Positions 1 through 5,462 of a stretch of 5,462 bases of DNA are shown here, piece by piece. The notes beneath the pieces were generated by a model. That model saw nothing but the letters and a program-made list of their open reading frames with translations. It was not told where the DNA came from and searched no databases. The translations under genes and the position numbers were made by a program. How positions within the stretch are numbered: position 1 is the stretch's first letter; every line of letters begins with the position of its first letter. Origin of the DNA: Opitutaceae bacterium (GTDB lineage Bacteria; Verrucomicrobiota; Verrucomicrobiia; Opitutales; Opitutaceae); NCBI GenBank assembly GCA_016763045.1, contig JAESUN010000210.1, positions 1 to 5,462 on the forward strand, given 5' to 3'.

Positions 1-133
1 CGTACCGGGCCGTGCTTTTGGCCCGGGGGGCGAAGGCTTTGTCCGGTGCAGTTTTGCTACGGGTTATGACCAGTTGATCATTGCGTGCGATCGTATCGAA
101 AAATTTATGGAGCGGCTCTCCCAAAAGAGCTAA
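1..133 (+). CDS. Fold-type I PLP-dependent aminotransferase, C-terminal end only
   Basis: This is the 3' end of a gene that begins before the window. It is read in frame from base 2 to the TAA at 131-133, giving 43 residues. The visible piece starts VPGRAFGPGGEGFVRCSFAT, which matches the closing part of class I/II aminotransferases (aspartate/aromatic/PatA type). In that family the Arg of the FVRCSF segment binds the substrate alpha-carboxylate, as Arg386 does in aspartate aminotransferase. The remainder (a YDQL...RIEKFMERL stretch) is the usual terminal helix. The PLP lysine and the residues that set substrate choice lie outside the window, so the amino acid used cannot be told. Only 12 bases separate it from der, which suggests cotranscription. 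The family call is fairly safe; the exact enzyme is unknown. Confidence 0.75.
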   Translation, partial: VPGRAFGPGGEGFVRCSFATGYDQLIIACDRIEKFMERLSQKS

Positions 134-145
134 GATATTTTTAGT

Positions 146-1546
146 ATGAATAAATTGAGTACAGTTGCAGTTGTCGGACGTCCAGATGTTGGTAAGAGTA
201 GACTTTTTAATCGTCTGACGAAAAAGCGTATTTCTATTGTCCATGATCAACCGGGCGTTACCCGAGATGTCATTTCTGCGGACGTTGGTGATCTTTATAC
301 TCTATTGGATACGGGTGGAATGGGTCTAGCTCCGGGAGATACTTCCGAACAAATTGTCAAAGCGGTGGATCGTCAGGTCCTGTTTGCTATCGAGATGGCT
401 GATCTGATTGTTTTTGTATTGGATGGCATCGATGGCATCAATGCATTAGACCTGAAGGTAGCGGAGGCTTTGCGTGAAGCGGGGAAGCCTGTTATTGCGG
501 TTATCAATAAGGTTGATAATGATAACCAAGATTTGCCGTGGGAGGATGTCTATAAAATGGGTCTGGAAGATCCTATTATTATTTCTGCAGAGCATGGTAT
601 CGGAGAAGGTCACTTACGTGAAGTGATTGAAGAAAAACTGAAGAAGCTTGTAGGGGACAAGAAACCTATAAAGGAAGAGGGGTCGGGTGAAAAGCGTTTG
701 AAGATCAGCTTTATTGGACGTCCAAATGTGGGAAAATCTTCTTTGAGTAATCGGTTGTTGAAATCGGATCGTATGATTGTGAGTGATGTGCCGGGAACAA
801 CGCGGGAATCGATTGAACTGGATTTTACCTACCGATCCAAAAAAGGGGAGGATTGGTTTTTTCGACTCGCTGATACTGCAGGAATCAAAAAGCGGACAAA
901 AATCGGTTCATCGGTAGAATATTTTTCTCAAGTTCGTTCTCTGGGGGCTATTCACCGGGCAGATGTTGTTTATTTGGTGATCGATGCTGTTGACGGTGTG
1001 GGCCAGCAGGACAAGATGATTGCCGGAGAAGCGGTGAAGGAGAATAAGCCGCTGGTTTTGGTTGTGAATAAGTGGGATCTGAGTTCGGCGGCTTTTAAGA
1101 AATCAGATTTACCTCAGTATGATAGCGAACATAAGTTCCAGAATGCGTTTGCTGAAGCGGTTAACGGACAGTTGTTCTTTTCCAAGGGTTCGCCAGTTGT
1201 TTTTGTTTCGGCAAAAACAGGTTTCTCCATCGACAAGATGCTTCGCACTGCGCGTAAGATGGACGCAAAAATGGATACGATGTTTCCGACGGCAAAACTG
1301 AATTCGGTTCTCAATGCTTTGTATGAGAGACGGCGGGCACCTCGAATCGATGGGAAGAGGTTTCGGATGTTTTACGCTGTTCATACAGGGAATAGGCCCT
1401 TTCGAATAAAACTGTTTTGTAATCGTGAGGGAAAACTTCAGGATTCCTATATGCGCTATTTGAAATCTGGTTTATCAGAGGCGTTTGATATAGAGGGGTG
1501 CCCGACTGTTTTTGATCTGGTAGGCAAGGAACGGCGTTATACTTGA
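146..1546 (+). CDS. der: Ribosome-assembly GTPase Der (EngA), double Era-like GTPase
   Basis: Der is a cytoplasmic GTPase needed for maturation of the 50S ribosomal subunit. The 466 residues show the family's tandem GTPase layout and C-terminal KH-like domain. GTPase domain 1 has the P-loop GRPDVGKS at 11-18, G2 PGVTRD at 36-41, G3 DTGG at 55-58 and G4 NKVD at 121-124. A charged linker spans about 166-187. GTPase domain 2 has GRPNVGKS at 191-198, PGTTRE at 216-221, DTAG at 243-246 followed by IKKR, NKWD at 308-311 and SAKTG at 355-359. The KH-like domain runs from about 390 to the end. Two oddities stand out: the first P-loop has Asp14 where Asn is usual and is followed by Arg19, and the G4-G5 interval of domain 2 is about 14 residues longer than in E. 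coli Der as I recall it. The ATG at 146 puts the P-loop ten residues from the N-terminus, as is normal. No Shine-Dalgarno sequence precedes it. Recognition is near certain. Confidence 0.97.
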   Translation: MNKLSTVAVVGRPDVGKSRLFNRLTKKRISIVHDQPGVTRDVISADVGDLYTLLDTGGMGLAPGDTSEQIVKAVDRQVLFAIEMADLIVFVLDGIDGINALDLKVAEALREAGKPVIAVINKVDNDNQDLPWEDVYKMGLEDPIIISAEHGIGEGHLREVIEEKLKKLVGDKKPIKEEGSGEKRLKISFIGRPNVGKSSLSNRLLKSDRMIVSDVPGTTRESIELDFTYRSKKGEDWFFRLADTAGIKKRTKIGSSVEYFSQVRSLGAIHRADVVYLVIDAVDGVGQQDKMIAGEAVKENKPLVLVVNKWDLSSAAFKKSDLPQYDSEHKFQNAFAEAVNGQLFFSKGSPVVFVSAKTGFSIDKMLRTARKMDAKMDTMFPTAKLNSVLNALYERRRAPRIDGKRFRMFYAVHTGNRPFRIKLFCNREGKLQDSYMRYLKSGLSEAFDIEGCPTVFDLVGKERRYT

Positions 1547-1569
1547 GGAAGTTGCTTTTTGCAGTGAAA

Positions 1570-1596
1570 TTCGCCTAGGATCGCGGAAATGATCCT
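1570..1596 (+). promoter_or_regulatory. Possible H-type pseudoknot in the fmt leader
   Basis: Two interleaved inverted repeats lie in the 59-base der-fmt gap. Stem 1 pairs 1570-1574 (TTCGC) with 1583-1587 (GCGGA): five pairs, one of them a G-U wobble. Stem 2 pairs 1577-1582 (AGGATC) with 1591-1596 (GATCCT): six perfect pairs. The arms come in the order S1a, S2a, S1b, S2b, so they are either mutually exclusive hairpins or one compact pseudoknot. As a pseudoknot the loops would be 2 nt (1575-1576), 0 nt and 3 nt (1588-1590, AAT), which is sterically allowed. The element ends nine bases before the fmt ATG, where a ribosome-binding site would sit. The pairing is seen directly; any regulatory role is inference. 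It does not match a riboswitch class that I recognise. Confidence 0.25.
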
Positions 1597-1605
1597 TTAT
1601 CTGAT

Positions 1606-2598
1606 ATGACGATGCCCAAACGTATAGTTTTTATGGGGTCAGACTCCATTGCTTTGCCGGCTCTCAATTTTCTGGATGAGTCGGATGCGTATTCATTGGT
1701 TGGCGTTTTCACTCAGCCGGATCGACGATCGGGCAGAGGGCAGAAGGTTATCGCCAATGATATTAAACAATGGGCTGTGGAGAGATCGATTCCGGTTCAG
1801 CAGCCCGTGCGCCTAGAAGAAGAGGATCGTCAGGTCTTGGTTAACTGGCAGGCGGATATTGTTTTGGTCATGGCTTATGGTCACTTGCTGAAGGAGGATT
1901 GGCTGAGGACTCCAGCTTGGGGGACTTATAACATACATGGTTCCATTTTGCCGCGTTATCGAGGGGCTTCACCTATTCAGGGCTGCTTGCTTGAAGGTGA
2001 GAGTGAATCGGGTGTTTCATTGATGCAGGTGGTTAAGAAGATGGATGCGGGGCCAGTGCTTGCGGTCGAAAAGGTTACGATCGCAGAGAATGAAACGGCG
2101 GGATCATTGGAGGAAAAACTTTCGAAGGCATGTTTGCCTCTGATGCAATCTGGCTTTGGTCTGGTCTTTGAGGACAACCCTCTTTTGACAGCACAAGATG
2201 AATCCAAGGTAACCTATACTCGGAAGCTGCGCAAGGAGGATGGTGTTCTCGATTTTTCTGAATCGGCAGAGATTCTTGTTCGGAGGGTCAATGGATTGTT
2301 CCCCTGGCCGGGGACTTCGCTGCAAATAAAGGGAACTGTGATTCGGTGTGGATTGGCAGAAGAGAGCGAAAGCCCAGAGATCGTATCGGATGAGCCCGGG
2401 ACACTTTTGGGGGTAGATTCCAAGGGTCTTCTGGTGGCGACGGGAAAGGGAGTCCTACGGTTGATGAAACTTCAGCGACCAGGAGGGAAAATGTTACCCT
2501 CTCTCGATTTTCTACGTGGATTTCCTCTGGAAAAAGGTCTGTTCATTGAATCGGTCCCCATGTCGAAGTTAGTGAGCTCCCAATTGTTGAAAGGTTGA
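1606..2598 (+). CDS. fmt: Methionyl-tRNA formyltransferase
   Basis: Fmt transfers a formyl group from 10-formyltetrahydrofolate to Met-tRNA(fMet) in the cytoplasm, preparing the initiator tRNA. The 330 residues fit the family's usual size. The N-terminal Rossmann-type catalytic domain covers about 5-200. It opens with RIVFMGSDSIALP and carries a TQPDRRSGRGQK segment at 36-47, close to the family's PDRxxGRGxK loop. The catalytic triad is intact: Asn109 and His111 in YNIHGSILPRYRGASPIQ, and Asp147 in KKMDAGPVL. The C-terminal tRNA-binding barrel (about 207-330) includes TYTRKLRKEDGVLDF, the NGLFPWPGT segment at about 229-237 and a final MLPSLDFLRGFPLEKG. ATG at 1606 is the listed start; ATG at 1612 (MPKRIVF) is equally plausible, and neither has a Shine-Dalgarno sequence. 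No peptide deformylase gene, a common partner of fmt, is adjacent here. Confidence 0.96.
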   Translation: MTMPKRIVFMGSDSIALPALNFLDESDAYSLVGVFTQPDRRSGRGQKVIANDIKQWAVERSIPVQQPVRLEEEDRQVLVNWQADIVLVMAYGHLLKEDWLRTPAWGTYNIHGSILPRYRGASPIQGCLLEGESESGVSLMQVVKKMDAGPVLAVEKVTIAENETAGSLEEKLSKACLPLMQSGFGLVFEDNPLLTAQDESKVTYTRKLRKEDGVLDFSESAEILVRRVNGLFPWPGTSLQIKGTVIRCGLAEESESPEIVSDEPGTLLGVDSKGLLVATGKGVLRLMKLQRPGGKMLPSLDFLRGFPLEKGLFIESVPMSKLVSSQLLKG

Positions 2599-2635
2599 TC
2601 TTGTTTTCCGAGGTAGAATTCTCCACGGTAGCTCT

Positions 2636-3268
2636 ATGATGAAGAAAGATAGGAGCTCCCTGAGAACCTTAGGATGGTTGGTGGGTGTTATTGCCGTTTT
2701 GTTTTCCGGTCAGCTTCAGGCGCAAACATATGGTGACAATCAGTCACGTGTGCAGGTGGCCAATTTAAGAGAAGATGTAAGGGTTCTGGATGAACGAACT
2801 CGAAAACTCTCTATTATGGTAGAAGAGTTGACTCGTGAGAATCAGCAATTGAGAGAACGCGTCGTGAGATCCGAGGCGGTAACGAATAACCAGGCTGGGA
2901 GTTTTGTGACTCTTTCGCAGATGAATCAGGCTATTGCGGATATTGAGACTGAGCTGCGTCAGGCGGACCGTGAAACAATTATTCGAGTAACCAAGCAAAT
3001 GGAATCCTTGGCTAAGCAGACACAGAAAGCATTGGATAGCATCGCCAAGAGTGCTTCTGTGGGTTCTTCCAGTAGGGCAGCAAAGCCGTTTAAGTTTACA
3101 GAGGACTATCCTAAGAATGGGATTACCTACACCGTTCAGAGAGGAGATACGATTTCCTCGATTGCTTCAAAATATCAATCGACGACAAAAGACATTCAGA
3201 ATGCTAATCGGATCCCAGACCCCAAGCAGCTTCAAGTTGGTCAGGTCCTTTTTATCCCTCAACGTTAA
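2636..3268 (+). CDS. Secreted coiled-coil protein with C-terminal LysM domain
   Basis: This is a probable exported cell-wall-binding protein of 210 residues. A signal peptide is visible: basic MMKKDRSSLR, a hydrophobic core at about 12-24, and a likely cleavage after Ala29 (LQA). There is no lipobox Cys. Residues 41-79 form a regular coiled coil with Leu at 44, 51, 58, 65 and 72 and Val/Thr/Asn at the alternate core positions. A second helical stretch spans about 93-138. A Ser-rich linker (139-146) follows, then one LysM domain at 165-208: YTVQRGDTISSIASKY, a NANRIPDPKQLQVGQ segment and FIP near the end. LysM binds GlcNAc-containing glycans such as peptidoglycan, so the design is an oligomerising stalk joined to a wall anchor. 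No catalytic domain is present. The role is unknown; a structural or division-related scaffold is only a guess. ATG codons at 2636 and 2639 are both possible starts. parB follows after 11 bases. Confidence 0.9.
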   Translation: MMKKDRSSLRTLGWLVGVIAVLFSGQLQAQTYGDNQSRVQVANLREDVRVLDERTRKLSIMVEELTRENQQLRERVVRSEAVTNNQAGSFVTLSQMNQAIADIETELRQADRETIIRVTKQMESLAKQTQKALDSIAKSASVGSSSRAAKPFKFTEDYPKNGITYTVQRGDTISSIASKYQSTTKDIQNANRIPDPKQLQVGQVLFIPQR

Positions 3269-3279
3269 CTTATTAATAA

Positions 3280-4275
3280 ATGGCTAGTTCGAAATCACGT
3301 TTAGGTAGAGGTCTTGGCGCTCTTATTTCCAGAGGAGGAAAGGCTGTAAGGGAAGAAGGAAAACCACAAAACCCAATCACTTCGAGTTCTGGAAGTAAGT
3401 CTAAACCGTCCGGAAATACGAAAGGAAAAAAGGCTTCAAAAACAGCGGTGAAGGTTGAGCCCAGTCAACCCGATTCTCTGGAAGGTTTTAAAGAGATAGC
3501 TGTGTCGAATGTTCAACCCAATCCTTTTCAACCGCGGCGGGACTTTGCTCCGGATCATCTCAGTGAATTGGCAGAAAGTATCCGGGCGGAAGGCCTACTG
3601 CAACCGATTGTTGTACGCGAAGTGGATGATGGCTATCAGTTAATTGCGGGTGAGCGCCGATGGCGTGCGTTTCAACAACTGAAGTTGAAGAAGATCCCAG
3701 CGAGGGTTATTTCTGCAGGTGATTTTTCATCGGCATCGATGGCTTTGATTGAAAATTTGCAGAGAGAGAGTTTAAACCCAATCGAAGAGGCACAGGGATA
3801 TGCGAGCTTGATCCGGGATTTTGACCTCACGCAGGAAAGTGTTTCGGAAAGAGTGGGCAAGGGCCGGGCATCGGTTGCTAATTCGTTGCGACTCCTCCAG
3901 CTGACAGAAGAAATTTTGGGCTACCTTTCTTCGGGTTTGCTTTCAACGGGTCATGCAAAAGTCATCTTGGGAGTTGAAACAAAGCAGGAACAACTTCTCT
4001 TGGCTCGACGGGTTATTGAAGACGGATTGAGCGTTCGTGCGACCGAGAAATTGGTTCAAAATTTAAAGAAAGGCCGAAGTTTTTCATCTTCCAAGGGCAG
4101 AGTTTTGGCTGAGGAGGATAGGGTCGTTATCGAAGATATTCAGAAACGGTTTTCATCTCATTTGAATGCAAAGGTTGAGCTGAAGCATTCACCTAAAAAA
4201 GGAAAAATCCTGATCGAGTATCAGGGAAATGAGGATCTGCAGCGTATTTTGGAGAGATTGGGAGTTCCGGACTAA
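3280..4275 (+). CDS. parB: Chromosome-partitioning protein ParB (Spo0J family)
   Basis: ParB is a CTP-dependent DNA clamp that loads at parS sites and works with the ATPase ParA (and often SMC) to separate chromosome origins. The 331 residues show the full layout. The ParA-interacting N-terminal motif RLGRGLGALIS is at 7-17. A Lys/Ser-rich low-complexity linker covers about 18-65. The ParB/Srx fold has NPFQPRR at 81-87, the CTP-binding GERRWRA motif at 124-130 and ENLQRESLNPIEEAQGY from 158. The helix-turn-helix region follows (TQESVSERVGKGRASVANSLRLL, about 184-206, with STGHAKVILG after it). A C-terminal dimerisation domain runs from about 280. Nothing looks broken. The start at 3280 puts the ParA motif at the very N-terminus, as expected. 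It follows the LysM gene by 11 A/T-rich bases without a Shine-Dalgarno sequence. parA is not adjacent. The complete motif set and chromosomal neighbours favour a chromosomal rather than a plasmid ParB. Confidence 0.96.
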   Translation: MASSKSRLGRGLGALISRGGKAVREEGKPQNPITSSSGSKSKPSGNTKGKKASKTAVKVEPSQPDSLEGFKEIAVSNVQPNPFQPRRDFAPDHLSELAESIRAEGLLQPIVVREVDDGYQLIAGERRWRAFQQLKLKKIPARVISAGDFSSASMALIENLQRESLNPIEEAQGYASLIRDFDLTQESVSERVGKGRASVANSLRLLQLTEEILGYLSSGLLSTGHAKVILGVETKQEQLLLARRVIEDGLSVRATEKLVQNLKKGRSFSSSKGRVLAEEDRVVIEDIQKRFSSHLNAKVELKHSPKKGKILIEYQGNEDLQRILERLGVPD

Positions 4276-4294
4276 GTCTGCTCCGGTTTTGTTT
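4267..4294 (+). terminator. Candidate intrinsic terminator overlapping the parB stop
   Basis: CCGGA at 4267-4271 pairs perfectly with TCCGG at 4282-4286 across a ten-base loop. The T-rich run TTTTGTTT (4287-4294) follows on the plus strand. The stem is short (five pairs, four of them G-C), so this would be a weak to moderate Rho-independent terminator for the parB transcript. The parB stop (4273-4275) lies in the loop. Read from the other strand the same hairpin lacks a U tract, so it should not act efficiently on the SulP message. Confidence 0.4.
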
Positions 4295-5462
4295 GGATTG
4301 TTTCACCAAAAATACGAATTTTTGCTTTTTCTTTGCCGAGTATTTCCTGTGCGCGCTTGAGAGCGTTACGTGTGGAAAGGGTTGGGTTTTGTGGCCATTC
4401 CATAAAGAAATTCTCCCGACCGATTCTATCGAGTAGCTTGGCTCTTTTGCAGATGCGATAAACTTCTTTGCGGGCACCTGAAACGATGAGGGCGCGATCA
4501 CGTTCTTTCATGAAGATGACCAGCTCCTCCAGGGCCAAAATAGTAGAAGCATCGAGATGATGAGCGTACTTTAACCTAAGAATAATGATTTTGAGATTGG
4601 GGTCTTCGCAGACACGCCTTACCTGTTCCTGTAGTAGTTCGGCTGCACCGAAAAAGAGACTGCCCTCAACATGCACGGTCGAAATTTCCGGAGTTGTCCG
4701 TTTTTCGGCGCGGGTCATTTGGGCGAGTTGTCCGCTATTATTGAAAGTGTATTCGATTAATTGGGGCTCTCCGGCTTGACGTAGGAAGAGGATAATTGAC
4801 AGACCGACGCCAAAATAGATGGCTGTGTCGAGGGGAAGCAAGAGAGCGGAGAAAAAGGTGATGAGAAAAACAAAGGCATCGGGAGGAGTCGTTTTGATAA
4901 CAAAGCGAATCTGTCGCGGATTAATGAGGGAGAGGGCGACAAAAACAACAACGACAGCAAGGCTGGCTTTGGGGATATATTCGATAAATTTTCCGAGCCC
5001 CAGAAAGAGTCCTATACAGATAAAACCACAGAACATACTGGCCAGCGGGGTGGCTGCTCCACTTGTCCAGTTGAGAACGGATCGAGTCAAGGAACCGGAG
5101 GCAGGCATCCCGGAAAAGAAAGAACACCCGAGATTGGAAAGACCCATGCTGAATAGTTCCTGGTTTGTGTTGAGTCGACTGCCAGACATGGCCGCGAGAG
5201 ACTTTCCAATGGAGGAACCTTCGAGGATTGAAAGGAAAGCGATCGCGAGGGCTGCGCTGACAAGAAGATTGATGGTGGTAAGATCAAACTGAGGAATGGT
5301 TATCTGCCATGAGCCGGGTGAGACAGCTTGAAGCTTTTGAACGTCCCAGCCGAATTCATGCATGCCAAAACCGACGAGGCTCATTAGTATAAGCGTGATG
5401 CCCACATTGGGCAGGCTTTTGAAAAAGCGTTTCAACAGAATAAATGTGGCTGCGGTCAGTAG
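4272..5462 (-). CDS. SulP-family inorganic anion transporter with STAS domain, N-terminus outside window
   Basis: This is a membrane transporter of the SLC26/SulP family, whose members move sulfate, bicarbonate or related anions. The reading frame stays open to the right edge: the codons before the TTG ending at 5435 read LLTAATFIL in frame, so that TTG is internal. 396 residues are visible. SulP proteins are usually about 550-600 long, so roughly 150-200 N-terminal residues and several membrane segments are missing. In fragment numbering, the family's NQEL...GMPASGSLTRS block is at about 100-128, with hydrophobic spans near 63-79, 140-158, 164-180 and 194-228. A cytoplasmic STAS domain covers about 260-350, with LDASTILALEEL at about 303-314 in place of the family's D-S-x-G-L-type motif. 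A charged tail of about 45 residues follows. The substrate cannot be told from this part. The gene converges on parB, their stops overlap by four bases, and its promoter lies outside the window. Confidence 0.92.
   Translation of the reverse strand, partial: LLTAATFILLKRFFKSLPNVGITLILMSLVGFGMHEFGWDVQKLQAVSPGSWQITIPQFDLTTINLLVSAALAIAFLSILEGSSIGKSLAAMSGSRLNTNQELFSMGLSNLGCSFFSGMPASGSLTRSVLNWTSGAATPLASMFCGFICIGLFLGLGKFIEYIPKASLAVVVVFVALSLINPRQIRFVIKTTPPDAFVFLITFFSALLLPLDTAIYFGVGLSIILFLRQAGEPQLIEYTFNNSGQLAQMTRAEKRTTPEISTVHVEGSLFFGAAELLQEQVRRVCEDPNLKIIILRLKYAHHLDASTILALEELVIFMKERDRALIVSGARKEVYRICKRAKLLDRIGRENFFMEWPQNPTLSTRNALKRAQEILGKEKAKIRIFGETIQTKPEQT

Noticed and set aside
422..439. Perfect 9-base tandem repeat GATGGCATC x2 in der, encoding DGIDGI.
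   Set aside because: The region lines up with the normal-length DGxxG segment of Era-like GTPases without an insertion, so a recent slippage duplication is not needed to explain it.
1063..1071. TGTGAATAA, a perfect reverse-strand match to the DnaA box TTATNCACA, tempting because parB is often near the origin.
   Set aside because: It is a single box inside der, formed by the codons for the conserved V-N-K of the NKWD motif. There is no box cluster or AT-rich unwinding region near it.
1109..1384. Minus-strand open frames of 66-91 codons opposite der.
   Set aside because: They lie wholly within conserved der coding sequence and show no domain, signal peptide or start context.
1552..1581. Possible promoter before fmt: TTGCTT (1552-1557) and TAGGAT (1576-1581) with 18-base spacing.
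   Set aside because: The -10 matches only four of six consensus bases, and such pairs are common by chance. Not strong enough to list as a feature.
2587..2619. Possible promoter before the LysM gene: TTGAAA (2587-2592) and TAGAAT (2614-2619).
   Set aside because: The 21-base spacing is too long for a sigma-70 type promoter, although each box alone looks fair.
4819..5292. A 157-codon open frame on the plus strand opposite the SulP gene.
   Set aside because: The minus-strand frame is a clear SulP transporter. The plus-strand translation is basic and low in recognisable motifs, as expected of an antisense shadow.
5433..5435. TTG as the start codon of the SulP gene.
   Set aside because: The frame continues upstream to the window edge with hydrophobic residues (LLTAATFIL), and the SulP family needs many more N-terminal membrane segments.

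Overview
The window suggests a bacterium of moderate GC, by eye a little under 50%. It is most likely a Verrucomicrobiota member near the Opitutae. I infer this from protein flavour (Der first P-loop followed by Arg, an RISIVHDQPGVTRD-type G2 segment, a LysM/coiled-coil secreted protein beside parB) and from recalled relatives, so the placement is tentative. None of the four visible gene starts has a recognisable Shine-Dalgarno sequence. I see no insertion sequence, CRISPR array, tRNA, rRNA or sign of recent transfer. This looks like core chromosome.

Layout: five plus-strand genes sit head to tail with gaps of 12, 59, 37 and 11 bases. They are the last 43 codons of a fold-type I PLP aminotransferase (to 133), der (146-1546), fmt (1606-2598), a secreted coiled-coil LysM protein (2636-3268) and parB (3280-4275). 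A short GC-rich hairpin with a T tract overlaps the parB stop and could end this transcript. A SulP-family anion transporter with a C-terminal STAS domain converges from the minus strand (4272-5462). Its N-terminus lies beyond the right edge. The parB and SulP stop codons overlap by four bases, so there is no intergenic space between them.

Functionally the plus-strand cluster joins ribosome assembly (Der), formylation of the initiator tRNA (Fmt), cell-wall binding (LysM protein) and chromosome segregation (ParB). That combination fits a growth and division housekeeping operon. parB has no parA next to it.

No clearly new system is visible. The points most worth a second look are a geometrically feasible H-type pseudoknot ending nine bases before the fmt start, a regular leucine/asparagine heptad coiled coil in the LysM protein, the Shine-Dalgarno-free starts, two perfect parS half-sites bracketing parB, and the overlapping convergent stops.
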